A model generated the notes under the pieces. The model saw nothing but the letters and a program-made list of their open reading frames with translations. It was not told where the DNA came from and did no database searches. Positions 1-7,800 of a stretch of DNA of 13,577 nt are shown here, piece by piece (within the stretch, counting starts at the first letter, position 1; the number at the start of each line of letters is the position of its first letter). Source of the stretch: Anaerolineales bacterium (GTDB taxonomy: Bacteria > Chloroflexota > Anaerolineae > Anaerolineales > UBA6663); assembly GCA_017999235.1 (NCBI GenBank), contig JAGOBN010000032.1:1-13577 (forward strand). The letters are read 5' to 3'. The position numbers were made by a program, and so were the translations under genes.

Positions 1-357
1 TTGCTGGTGATCATTGGGCTGGTGGCAGCAGCCGGCTATTATCTGGTGAGCCATCCCGCCCAGGCCTCGGTCTGGCGCGATGTGTTTATCATCTTCATGG
101 CGCTGGAAGCGCTGTTTATCGGCCTGGCGCTGATCGTGCTGATGGCGCAATTGGCCACGCTGACCAACGTTTTGAAGAATGAGATCAAGCCGATCCTGGA
201 GGCCACGCAGGAGACGGTGAACACCGTGCGCGGGACCACGCTGTTTGTCAGCGAGAACCTGACCGAGCCGATCATGAAGCTCAACAGCTATGTGGCCGGC
301 CTCTCAAAAATCGTGGAAACGCTGGGCTCGCTCGGCAGCTTCTTCCGCCGGTCCTAG
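1..357 (+). CDS. Small membrane protein, 5'-truncated by the window edge
   Basis: The frame is open from the first base, so the true start is probably upstream; the TTG at position 1 is just the first codon in view. It ends at TAG 355-357. Of 118 visible residues, about 1-15 look like the end of one membrane helix (LLVIIGLVAAAGYYL). About 28-50 form a second, strongly hydrophobic helix. The rest (about 55-118) is amphipathic and helical, with the sequence NEIKPILEATQETVNTVRGT, and ends in a basic FFRRS tail. This resembles DUF948-like proteins, small membrane-anchored coiled-coil proteins of unknown biochemical function that often precede YtxH genes, and a YtxH gene follows here after 48 bp. 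Likely role: membrane-anchored accessory or stress protein. The family assignment is moderate and no catalytic motif is seen. Confidence 0.75.
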   Translation: MLVIIGLVAAAGYYLVSHPAQASVWRDVFIIFMALEALFIGLALIVLMAQLATLTNVLKNEIKPILEATQETVNTVRGTTLFVSENLTEPIMKLNSYVAGLSKIVETLGSLGSFFRRS

Positions 358-390
358 CGGCGGGGGCCGGGCGCCCAGTTTTCAAGCACT

Positions 391-397
391 AAAGGAG
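391..397 (+). promoter_or_regulatory. Shine-Dalgarno site of the YtxH gene
   Basis: AAAGGAG lies 8 nt before the ATG at 406. It is the clearest ribosome binding site in the window and fixes the YtxH start. Most other genes here lack a comparable site. Confidence 0.85.
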
Positions 398-405
398 ATT
401 TCACC

Positions 406-786
406 ATGGCAGACAACGACAGCGATTTTGGCGCTTTCTTCACCGGGTTGGTCGTGGGCGGCTTGGTCGGCGCCGCGGTGGCGCTGATGCTGGCGCCGCA
501 GTCCGGGGAAGAGACCCGCGCCCAGATCCGCCAGCGCAGCATTGAATTGCGCGATCAGGCCGAAGAGACGGCCGAAGACGCGCGCCGGCGCGCCGAGGAA
601 GCGGCCGTGCAAGCCCGCGCCCGCGCCGAAAAGCTGGCGGCCGAAGCCCGCGCCCGCGCCGAGGAGCTGCAGGAGCGCGGCAAGACCACGCTCGCCGAGC
701 AGCGCGAAAAACTCACCGCGCGCTTTGGACGCAAGGGCACGGCCGGCGAAGTGGAGATCCCCAACGAGCCGGCGCCGCAGGGCTAA
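406..786 (+). CDS. YtxH domain-containing membrane/coiled-coil protein
   Basis: This is a 126-residue protein with a strong Shine-Dalgarno site. Residues about 9-29 form one glycine/alanine-rich membrane helix. The LAPQSGEETRAQIR stretch (29-42) right after it is the hallmark of YtxH/gas-vesicle-like proteins. From about 40 to 107 it is a highly charged Ala/Arg/Glu helix, predicted as a coiled coil, with an 11-residue repeat (ARARAEKLAAE then ARARAEELQER, from residue 70). A polar disordered tail ends in NEPAPQG. YtxH proteins are linked to general stress in Bacillus but have no known biochemical activity. The gene lies 48 bp after the DUF948-like membrane protein and ahead of an intrinsic terminator, so the two probably share an mRNA. 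Family call is confident; function is unknown. Confidence 0.9.
   Translation: MADNDSDFGAFFTGLVVGGLVGAAVALMLAPQSGEETRAQIRQRSIELRDQAEETAEDARRRAEEAAVQARARAEKLAAEARARAEELQERGKTTLAEQREKLTARFGRKGTAGEVEIPNEPAPQG
611..662 (+). repeat. Direct repeat, 19 nt, 33-bp period, inside the YtxH gene
   Basis: The same 19-nt sequence (AAGCCCGCGCCCGCGCCGA) occurs at 611-629 and 644-662. The 33-bp period equals 11 codons, so it adds one 11-residue turn unit to the coiled coil without a frame change. Confidence 0.8.
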
Positions 787-804
787 CGGCGGATTGAGAC
801 ACGC

Positions 805-836
805 GGGCGACCCACCGGGGTCGCCCTTATTTTTCC
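805..836 (+). terminator. Intrinsic terminator after the YtxH gene
   Basis: A perfect 9-bp stem (GGGCGACCC 805-813 / GGGTCGCCC 818-826) with the 4-nt loop ACCG is followed by TTATTTTT on the + strand. The T-run (827-834) lies inside the last codons of the convergent nnr gene, whose TAA is read from 829-827. For the - strand the stem exists but no T-run follows it, so it should stop + transcription best. Confidence 0.88.
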
Positions 837-2437
837 GCCAGCGCCGGGATCAGGCCGGCCAGGACATCCGTAGCCAGCACGCTGGCCGGCGTGCCTAACC
901 CTTCCGCCGCCAGTTCGCCGGCGCGGCCGTGGAAATACCCGGCCGCCACGGCGGCCTCGTACGGCGCCAAGCCCTGGGCCAATAAACCGACGATGGCGCC
1001 GGCCAGGACATCGCCGGTGCCGGCGCGCGCCAGGGCCGGCGTGGCAAACGGCAGCACCGCCGCGCGTCCGTCCGGCGCCGCGATGACCGTAAACGCCCCC
1101 TTCAAGACCACCACATGACCCCATTCCCGAGCATAGCGGCCGGCCACCCCCAGCCGATCCGCTTGCACGGCGGCTTTATCCAAGCCCGTCAGCGCCGTCA
1201 TCTCGCCTGGATGCGGCGTGAGGATGGTGTTAGCGGGCAGGCGGTGCGGCCACTGTTCCCACTGCGCCGCCAGCCGCAGACCATCCGCATCCACCACCAG
1301 CGACGGCAGCGCCGCCGGCCCGGCTGCGTCCAGCCGCGCGGCCCGCACGCCAAAGCCCATCGGCCGGCGCTGACCGCCGCCCAATACGCGTTCCAGCAAG
1401 TGGCCCGTCACCGCGGCGGTACCCAAGCCGGGGCCGATTAACAGCGCTGTAGCCTGGCGCGCTGCTTCGCCGAGCGCGTCCGCGCCGGCGCCGGCCAGCG
1501 CCCCGCCCTCCTCCGGCAGCGGCAGCCAGGTGGCTTCCGGCAGCCGGCCGGCCAGGATGGGATACAGCGGCTCCGGCACGGCCAGCGTCACCAGGCCGGC
1601 GCCCACGCGGTACGCGGCCGCCGCCGCCAGATACGCGGCGCCCACGTAGCTGCGCGAACCGGCGGCCACCAGGGCGCGGCCAAAGGTGCCTTTGTGCGCG
1701 TCGCGCGGCCGGCGCGGCAGCAGCGCGCGCGCCCTGGCCCCCGTGATCAACTCGGCGCCGGCCTGGGTTTCAGGCACGTCCGCGGGCACGCCAATATCGG
1801 CAATAACCAGCTCGCCCAGCGCGTCCGCGCCCGGAAACGCAAAGTGGCCGCGTTTGGCGCCGGCGAAGGTCACGGTCAGATCGGCCGGGATCGTCAGGGA
1901 ATCGAGCGCGCCGGTGTCGCTATCCAATCCGGAAGGCACATCCACCGCCACGACCAGCGGGCGCGGCGTTCGGGCGCGCAGGGCGGCGCCGGCCGCGCGC
2001 AGCACCTCGGCGCCGGCGCCGGCCAGGGGAAACCGCGCCCCGGTGCCAAACAGCGCATCCACCACCACGGTGGCGCTGGCGAGCAGATTTTCCAGCACCC
2101 GGCCGCGCTGGTCATGATCCGCGTCCGCCAAGAATATGGTTTGCGCGCGCAGGCGCTGCAGCTTGGAGTCCGAGGCGTCAGGCGGGCGCGCACAGTAGAC
2201 CGTCACCCGCGCGCCGGCGTTGGCCAGGTAATGCGCCGCCACCAGGCCATCGCCGCCGTTGTTGCCGGAGCCGCACAAGATCAGGAATTTGTGCGCGGCG
2301 GGGTCGTCCAGGCGCGCTAAAAGCGCCTCGGCCACGGCGCGGCCGGCGTTTTCCATGAGCTGCGCGTAAGAGACGCCGGCGCGGTCGGCGGCCGCCTCGA
2401 GGGCCTGCATTTCAGCGATCGTATAGATCCGTGACAT
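827..2437 (-). CDS. nnr: Bifunctional NAD(P)H-hydrate epimerase / ADP-dependent NAD(P)H-hydrate dehydratase
   Basis: This 536-residue cytoplasmic metabolite-repair enzyme is a fusion of the YjeF N-domain (NnrE, about 1-225) and the C-domain (NnrD, about 235-536). The family epimerises R-NAD(P)HX to the S form, then dehydrates S-NAD(P)HX using ADP, restoring damaged NADH/NADPH. Epimerase marks are CGSGNNGGDG (55-64), VDALFGTG (126-133) and VDVPSGLD (165-172). Dehydratase marks are HKGTFGRALVAAGS (248-261), LTPHPGEM (406-413), K446-G447, and GTGDVLAG (473-480), the nucleotide/catalytic loop. An extra Gly/Arg/Ala/Pro-rich stretch at about 352-378, before VVDADGL, is longer than in the E. coli-type enzyme as I recall it. 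The ATG start has no strong Shine-Dalgarno site. It is the last gene of the minus-strand run, 21 bp after the 197-residue gene, and is probably carried passively by that operon. Confidence in function is high. Confidence 0.96.
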   Translation of the reverse strand: MSRIYTIAEMQALEAAADRAGVSYAQLMENAGRAVAEALLARLDDPAAHKFLILCGSGNNGGDGLVAAHYLANAGARVTVYCARPPDASDSKLQRLRAQTIFLADADHDQRGRVLENLLASATVVVDALFGTGARFPLAGAGAEVLRAAGAALRARTPRPLVVAVDVPSGLDSDTGALDSLTIPADLTVTFAGAKRGHFAFPGADALGELVIADIGVPADVPETQAGAELITGARARALLPRRPRDAHKGTFGRALVAAGSRSYVGAAYLAAAAAYRVGAGLVTLAVPEPLYPILAGRLPEATWLPLPEEGGALAGAGADALGEAARQATALLIGPGLGTAAVTGHLLERVLGGGQRRPMGFGVRAARLDAAGPAALPSLVVDADGLRLAAQWEQWPHRLPANTILTPHPGEMTALTGLDKAAVQADRLGVAGRYAREWGHVVVLKGAFTVIAAPDGRAAVLPFATPALARAGTGDVLAGAIVGLLAQGLAPYEAAVAAGYFHGRAGELAAEGLGTPASVLATDVLAGLIPALAEK

Positions 2438-2458
2438 GGTTTTCGCCCTGGGCCCCGC

Positions 2459-3052
2459 CTATTCCCGCGTCCACTTGTCGGCCGCCTCTTCGGCGGCTTT
2501 GCGCACCATCGCCTCGCGGATCTCCCGCGCGCGCGCCTCGGCCGCCTGGGCCGCGCGCACCACCCGCCGGCGCTCCACCGTGCTGACCGTGCTCAGGCGG
2601 TCTTGCGCCTGGGCTTCGTTCTCGCCGGCCGGCCGCAGGTCCAGCGCCTGGAGCGCCAGGCGCGCAAATTCTTCGCGCCGGTCCGCGTCGGCGATGAGCT
2701 TGGGCGCGTCCGCGGCCTCCGCCAGCGCGGCGAGCGCCTCCCCGCCCAGGAAAGCGCGCCCGGCCGCCGCCAGGCCGCGCCCTTGAAACCACGGGTCCGC
2801 CAGCAGCCATGCGCCCAGGAGCTGCGCGCGCAGCCGGCGCCGGCGCTGTTTGGCCTCGCCCGCTTTAGCCCGAAATGCGGCCGCCTCCGCCGCCGTCAGG
2901 GCCGGCCCGCCCAAAGCCCGCACCAGGTCATTCACCACCGCCTCCACATGCACCACGCCGGCGGCCCCAATGCGCGGCTCCGCCAGGAAATCCGGCGGGG
3001 TTTCCGCCAGCCGGCGGGTGAGCGTTTCGAGGCCGGGTCCGGGGGAGGTCAT
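2459..3052 (-). CDS. Uncharacterised 197-residue protein of the MoxR/vWA operon
   Basis: I do not recognise this protein. It has no signal peptide, membrane helix or cysteine and appears soluble and mostly helical. Residues about 1-50 hold the least repetitive part (FLAEPRIGAAGVVHVEAVVNDLV). Residues about 52-80 are Ala/Arg-rich and very basic, with the run KQRRRRLRAQ. A middle part contains LLADPWFQGRG. From about 120 onward there is a long charged helix ending in KAAEEAADKWTRE. The strand, the 57-bp gap from the upstream vWA gene and the 21-bp gap to nnr place it in the same operon, suggesting an adaptor or accessory subunit of the MoxR/vWA machine; this is inference. The ATG directly follows a CCAATCACC tandem repeat with no Shine-Dalgarno site, so the start is only moderately certain. 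Confidence 0.8.
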   Translation of the reverse strand: MTSPGPGLETLTRRLAETPPDFLAEPRIGAAGVVHVEAVVNDLVRALGGPALTAAEAAAFRAKAGEAKQRRRRLRAQLLGAWLLADPWFQGRGLAAAGRAFLGGEALAALAEAADAPKLIADADRREEFARLALQALDLRPAGENEAQAQDRLSTVSTVERRRVVRAAQAAEARAREIREAMVRKAAEEAADKWTRE

Positions 3053-3084
3053 GGTGATTGGTGATTGGGTGATTGGGTGATTGG
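3053..3084. repeat. Short tandem repeat GGTGATTG(G) abutting a start codon
   Basis: Four near-identical units (GGTGATT, GGTGATTG, GGTGATTG, GGTGATTGG) run head to tail from 3053 to 3084. On the minus strand this reads CCAATCACC-type units ending exactly at the ATG (3052-3050) of the 197-residue gene. It fills over half of the 57-bp gap after the vWA gene. The low GC and simple period stand out from the surrounding DNA. Confidence 0.9.
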
Positions 3085-3109
3085 AGGCGGCGCGTGGCCG
3101 GCCGCCCGC

Positions 3110-4855
3110 TTACTCGCCATATTTTGCGCGACTGAACTCGCGCGCAAAGGTCACCAGATCTTCCCACGAGCGCACAACATGCAGCTGCCAGCCCTGCGCG
3201 TGAGCTTTGACGAGGTCGGCGTTCTTCTCCCAGGATTGGTACAGGTTAAGAACCATCGTCCCCCCGCCGCGCGCCTGTTTTAGCGCCATGGCCGCGATCT
3301 CCCAGCCGCTCTGGCCGAGCTCGTCTTTGTCAAACATGGTCGTCACACCGTCATCGGACAAGATCAAAATATGCGCGGGGCGGTCGCTGGGCCGGCGCGG
3401 GGAAAAAGTATCGCGCAGAATGTGGATGGGGAACGCCGTGGCGCCGCCAAGATAGCCGGTGAGGATCCGCAGGATCGCGGCCTCGTCGCGCACAAAGCCG
3501 GCCGTGGTTAAGAACTGCCGCGCCCCGCTCCACAGGGTGGCCTGCACCCGCGCGCCGGTCCGCAGCGCCGAGAGCGCCACGATGGCGCCGGCCAGGGTGA
3601 GATACGACGTCGCCTGCTGCGGGTTGGGCATCGAGCCGGAGCAATCCACGTACAGGTCCAGATCCAGCGGTTCTTTGGCCGGCTCCTGGCCGGGCGAGTC
3701 GCCCCACACGCGTTGAACGGTGGTGAGGCCCGGAACAATCCGCGGGCTGACCAGCACGCTCTGCAGCCAATCCACATCTTCAAGGGGCGCGCCTATATCC
3801 CAGGGGTCCAGGCCTTCGGGCAGCGGGTCCACGGATTGCGGCAGCCGGCGCTCCGGAAACGGGATCAGGTACGGCACCGCGCGCTCACGGTAGTAGCGCA
3901 CGGCCAGCTCGTGGTCATCCAGCTTGAGGCCGAGCGCTTTGAGAATCGCGCCGTATTCGAAGGGCTCGCGGCACTGGCCGAGCGCGCCGCCGGCCGACGC
4001 GGCGGCTCCGGCTTTAGCGGCCTTCAGGTCGGCGGGCGTTTCGGCCTCCAGCCCGTCGTTCAAGGCCGGATCGAGCGCCGGGTGGATGGCGCTGGCGCGC
4101 TCGTCGGCGTCCATCTCGGTTAAGCCGCTGGGGAAGCCGTCGCGGCCGGCCTGCTCCAGGTCATGCAGGGCGCCCAGCCAGCGCGCGCCGGCGCTCGGCT
4201 CCTCCAACAGATACGGCAGGCACAGCGCCGCGAACTTGCCCGCGCCGGCCAGCCACTCCCGGGCATAGTGCCGCACCAGCCGCGCCCCCAGCTGGGCGTC
4301 GCCTTCCATTTGGTCGCTCGGCTGGAGACCGGCCAAGGTGCCGCGCGGCAGGCTCCACAGGATTTCGTACATCCGCATATACAGCGCCCACAAGCCATCC
4401 GGCGCCGGCGCACGCAGCGCCTGGTAAACGGCGTCCAGACGCAGGCCGGCGCCGCGCTGCAGGCGGTCGTTGAGCAGCAGATCGGCGTACAGATTGGCGA
4501 TCAAGCCCGCTTGGTGTTCGCGGGTGGGCAGGCCCCAGCGCACGCGCGCGATGAGGCGGGCGTTGTCGGTCAGGTCAGCCGGACAATAGACGTGATGCCC
4601 GATCTCATGGGCCAGGATCTCGCGCGCGAAGCCGGCCAATTTGAGCTGCTGGATCTCGGCCAGGTTGATCACCACGGCGTGATCGTCCAGGCGGATCATG
4701 GCGAAGGATTGCGTGAGGCCCGCCTGCTTGGCCTCGGCCGCGGACAGGCACCAGCGGGGTTCGCTGAGTTTGGTGAAGCGGCTCCAACACGCCAAGGCGG
4801 CCGGCCACTCGGCCAGCCAGCGGGCGCGCAGCGCCTCCAGTTCGCGGTCAGCCAT
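3110..4855 (-). CDS. HEXXH metallopeptidase-like domain fused to a von Willebrand factor A domain
   Basis: This 581-residue soluble protein resembles the DUF2201 type (putative metallopeptidase plus VWA-like). The N-terminal part carries HEIGHH (83-88), a HEXXH zinc motif with catalytic E84. NLYADLLLND (121-130) follows, matching the N-x-x-A-D helix that supplies the third ligand (D125) in this family. Residues about 150-390 form a long helical and linker region, unusually long for the family. The C-terminal vWA domain has a complete MIDAS: DCSGSM (404-409), T473 in GGAT, and D501 in SDDG, so metal-dependent partner binding is likely. No signal peptide is seen, so it should be cytoplasmic. 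The ATG overlaps the end of the cyclase gene by 8 nt, pointing to translational coupling. With MoxR in the operon it is the likely motor partner. Peptidase activity is inferred from the motif. Confidence 0.9.
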   Translation of the reverse strand: MADRELEALRARWLAEWPAALACWSRFTKLSEPRWCLSAAEAKQAGLTQSFAMIRLDDHAVVINLAEIQQLKLAGFAREILAHEIGHHVYCPADLTDNARLIARVRWGLPTREHQAGLIANLYADLLLNDRLQRGAGLRLDAVYQALRAPAPDGLWALYMRMYEILWSLPRGTLAGLQPSDQMEGDAQLGARLVRHYAREWLAGAGKFAALCLPYLLEEPSAGARWLGALHDLEQAGRDGFPSGLTEMDADERASAIHPALDPALNDGLEAETPADLKAAKAGAAASAGGALGQCREPFEYGAILKALGLKLDDHELAVRYYRERAVPYLIPFPERRLPQSVDPLPEGLDPWDIGAPLEDVDWLQSVLVSPRIVPGLTTVQRVWGDSPGQEPAKEPLDLDLYVDCSGSMPNPQQATSYLTLAGAIVALSALRTGARVQATLWSGARQFLTTAGFVRDEAAILRILTGYLGGATAFPIHILRDTFSPRRPSDRPAHILILSDDGVTTMFDKDELGQSGWEIAAMALKQARGGGTMVLNLYQSWEKNADLVKAHAQGWQLHVVRSWEDLVTFAREFSRAKYGE

Positions 4856-7800
4856 CGGCGGCCAGCTCGGCCAGCACCGCGGCCGCGGTGGCGGCCAGGT
4901 CCAGATCGGCTCCGCGCGCCAGGGCCGCTTCCAGCGCGGCGGCCGGCAATTGGGCGCGCGCGCTGGCCAGCAGCGGCGTGGCGAAGTTCAGCTCCTCCGC
5001 GCTGCGCGCGGGATGGAGGCTGGCCAGGCCGATCAGTTCGACGGCCGGCTCCAGCCGCCCGCGCGCCAGGCGCAGCTGCGCCACACCCAGCAAGGCATAC
5101 AACACGCGCGGCGGCGTCTCGATGGCCAACGCCACCTCCAAAGCCTCCCGCAAATAGCGCGCGGCCCGCGGCAGATCGCCCAGCCCGCACAACACCCGGC
5201 CCAACAGCGTGCAATCGATGGTCACAATCATGCGGTCGCCGATGGCGCGCCCCAAGCTGAGACTCTCGGCAATGCGGGCCTGCGCGGAATCGAGCTGGCC
5301 CAGGGTGTAATCCACCTCGCCCAGGTTCATCAGCCCCAAGGCAATGCTGCGCCGGTGGCCCAGGCGGCGCGCCATCTCCAGATAGGTGTGGAAATGCGCC
5401 TGGCCGTCCGTGATACGTTCCTGGTAGAGCGCCAGGATGCCGAGCAGGTTGGCGGCCTGCGCGATGTGAAAGTGATCGTCCAGGCGCCGCGCCAGGGCCA
5501 AACTCTCCCCGGCGCGCTGTTCGGCCGCATCATCCGCGCGCTCCAGCATGGCGAGGTAAGCCAGGTCAAACAGCACATTGACCAGCATGGCCTCGTCGCC
5601 GGCCGCCTGGGCCAGGCGCGCGCTGGCCTCGCAGTGCTCCCGCGCCTCGGCGTACTGCCCCTGGTCAATGGCCAGGCGGCCCAATAGGCTGAGCGCGCGC
5701 GCCGCCACGCGCGGCAGGTCCAGGGCGCGCGCCAGGGTCAGCGCGGCCTCCAGGCGCCCGCGCGCGCCGGCGAAATCACTAAGCCCCAGGAGTGCCTGGC
5801 CGCTGCAGGCGGCCAGCCGCGCGGCCTGCCGCTGCTGCTCCACCGGCGATTGCCGGCGGAAGGCGGCCAGCGGCGCGCCAAAGTTGAGCAGATCCAGCGC
5901 CTGCTCGAAAAAGCCCAGCGCTTCGCGCGAGGCGCTGACCGCCAGCGCCTGCTCGCCGGCCCGCTCCAGATACTCAAAAGCGCGCTCCGGCCGGTCGCTG
6001 TTGCGCCAATGATGGGCCAGCACGGCCGCCTGGCTGGCCGGATCCTCGAGGCCGGTGTGCTCATACCATTCCGCCACCGCCCGGTGCAGGCGCTGGCGCT
6101 GGGTCAGCAGCATCAAGTTGTAGGCCACATCCTGGGTGATGCTGTGCTTGAAGCTGTAGGCCAAGTCCGGAGCCGGGGTCGCCAGCGCGGTCAGGTCCAG
6201 CCGCTCCAGATCGCCCAACTGCGCGGGCAGCAGCCGGCGCTCGCCATCAATCGGATGGACCGCCTCCAGGAGGCGATAACTAAACACCCGGCCGATGACG
6301 CTGGCCACCTTGAGGGTCAGCTGCTGGCCGGGGTGCAGGCGGTCTATCCGGCCGGTGACCACGCCCTGCACAGTGTCCGGCAGATCCACGGCGGCCAGGT
6401 CTAAGCCCGGCCGCACATGGCAGACGCCATCCCGGATCAGCAGCGCCCCCGAATCGCGCAGGGCATAGGCCAACTGCTCGATGAAGAAAGCGTTGCCCTC
6501 GGCGCGCGCGGTGATGAATTGGCCGACCGGCTCCGGGAGGCTGCGCACCCCCAGCCGTTGGCGGATGAGCGCCCAGGCCTCTTCCGGCAGCAAGGCTTCC
6601 AGCCGCAGGTGGCGCGTGCCGGGCGCCGCCCGCAGGGCGCCATAGCCGGCCGGCCATGGCAGTTCCAGCGGGCGGGTGGTCATCACCAGCAGCAGCGGCA
6701 CCGCCCGTTGGCGCAGCGCGCGCGCCAGCTCCCAGGCGGCCGTATCCATCCATTGTCCGTCTTCCAGGATGATGACGTGCGGCCGGCGGCCGGCCGCCTC
6801 TTCGAGCAGTTCAGCCAACAGGTCGCGGGTGCTGTCGGCGCGCGCGCCGCCGGCCAAGGAGCGCGTCACATCGGTCTCCGGCCACTCCAAAGGCAGGACG
6901 GCTTCCAACAGCGGCGCCTGGGCCTGCCGCGCCGGCGTGAGCCGCGCCAAGACCTGGGCGCGCCGCGCGGCCGGCGTCTCCACCCCCGCCAGGTCAAATA
7001 GGTTGAGAAAGACCTCACGCCAGACAAAATACGGCGTGGCCCGCTCCATGGCTTCGGCCGCGCCAACCCAGGTGACGACGCCGGCGGCCTCGGCCTGCAG
7101 GCGGACTTCTTCGGCCAGCCGCGTCTTGCCCACCCCCGGCTCGGACTCAATCAGCAGCATGTCCGGAGTCGCGCCGCGGGCCAAGGCCCGCACCGCCTCT
7201 GCAATCCAGGCGCGCTCCGCCACGCGGCCCACCAAACCGCCGTCGGCATGGGCAGCGCGCCGGCGCTCGCGCCGCGGCCGGCACACCGCCACGGGCTCGG
7301 CCTTGCCCTTCACGATCAACGGCGGCAGCCCCTCAAACTCCACCCGCGCCTGGGCCAAATCCTGGGTGGCGGCGTCGCACAGCACGGCGTATTCCCCGTC
7401 GCGCAAGCGGCCAGACCCAGCCGCCTGCATCAGCCGCGCCGCCACGTTGATGGTATCCCCCAGCATGGTGTATTGGCGCCGGCGCTCGTTGCCCACCACC
7501 CCGCAAAAGACGCGCCCGGTCGCCACGCCGACGGCCGTGGTCAGCCCCAGGCCGGCCAGGGTCGTTTGAATGGCCAGCGCCGCCAAGACCCCGCGGGCCG
7601 CGTTATCCTCGTGCGCCTGCGGCGGCAGGCCGAAGGCGGCCACCAGCGTGAGGCCGGCCTCATCCACTGTCAGGTTGTTGAGGCTGCCTTCGTGCCGGCT
7701 GAGTTCCCCCTGCACGCTTTGCAGCGCGGCCTGGACCTGGTTCAACGGCCAACGCGCCACCGGCCGGGATAGCTGCACAAACAGGGTGGTCACGGTGCGG

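Noticed and set aside
4163..5687. Two long overlapping plus-strand open frames (365 and 329 codons)
   Set aside because: They oppose the vWA-peptidase and the TPR end of the cyclase and show no recognisable domain.
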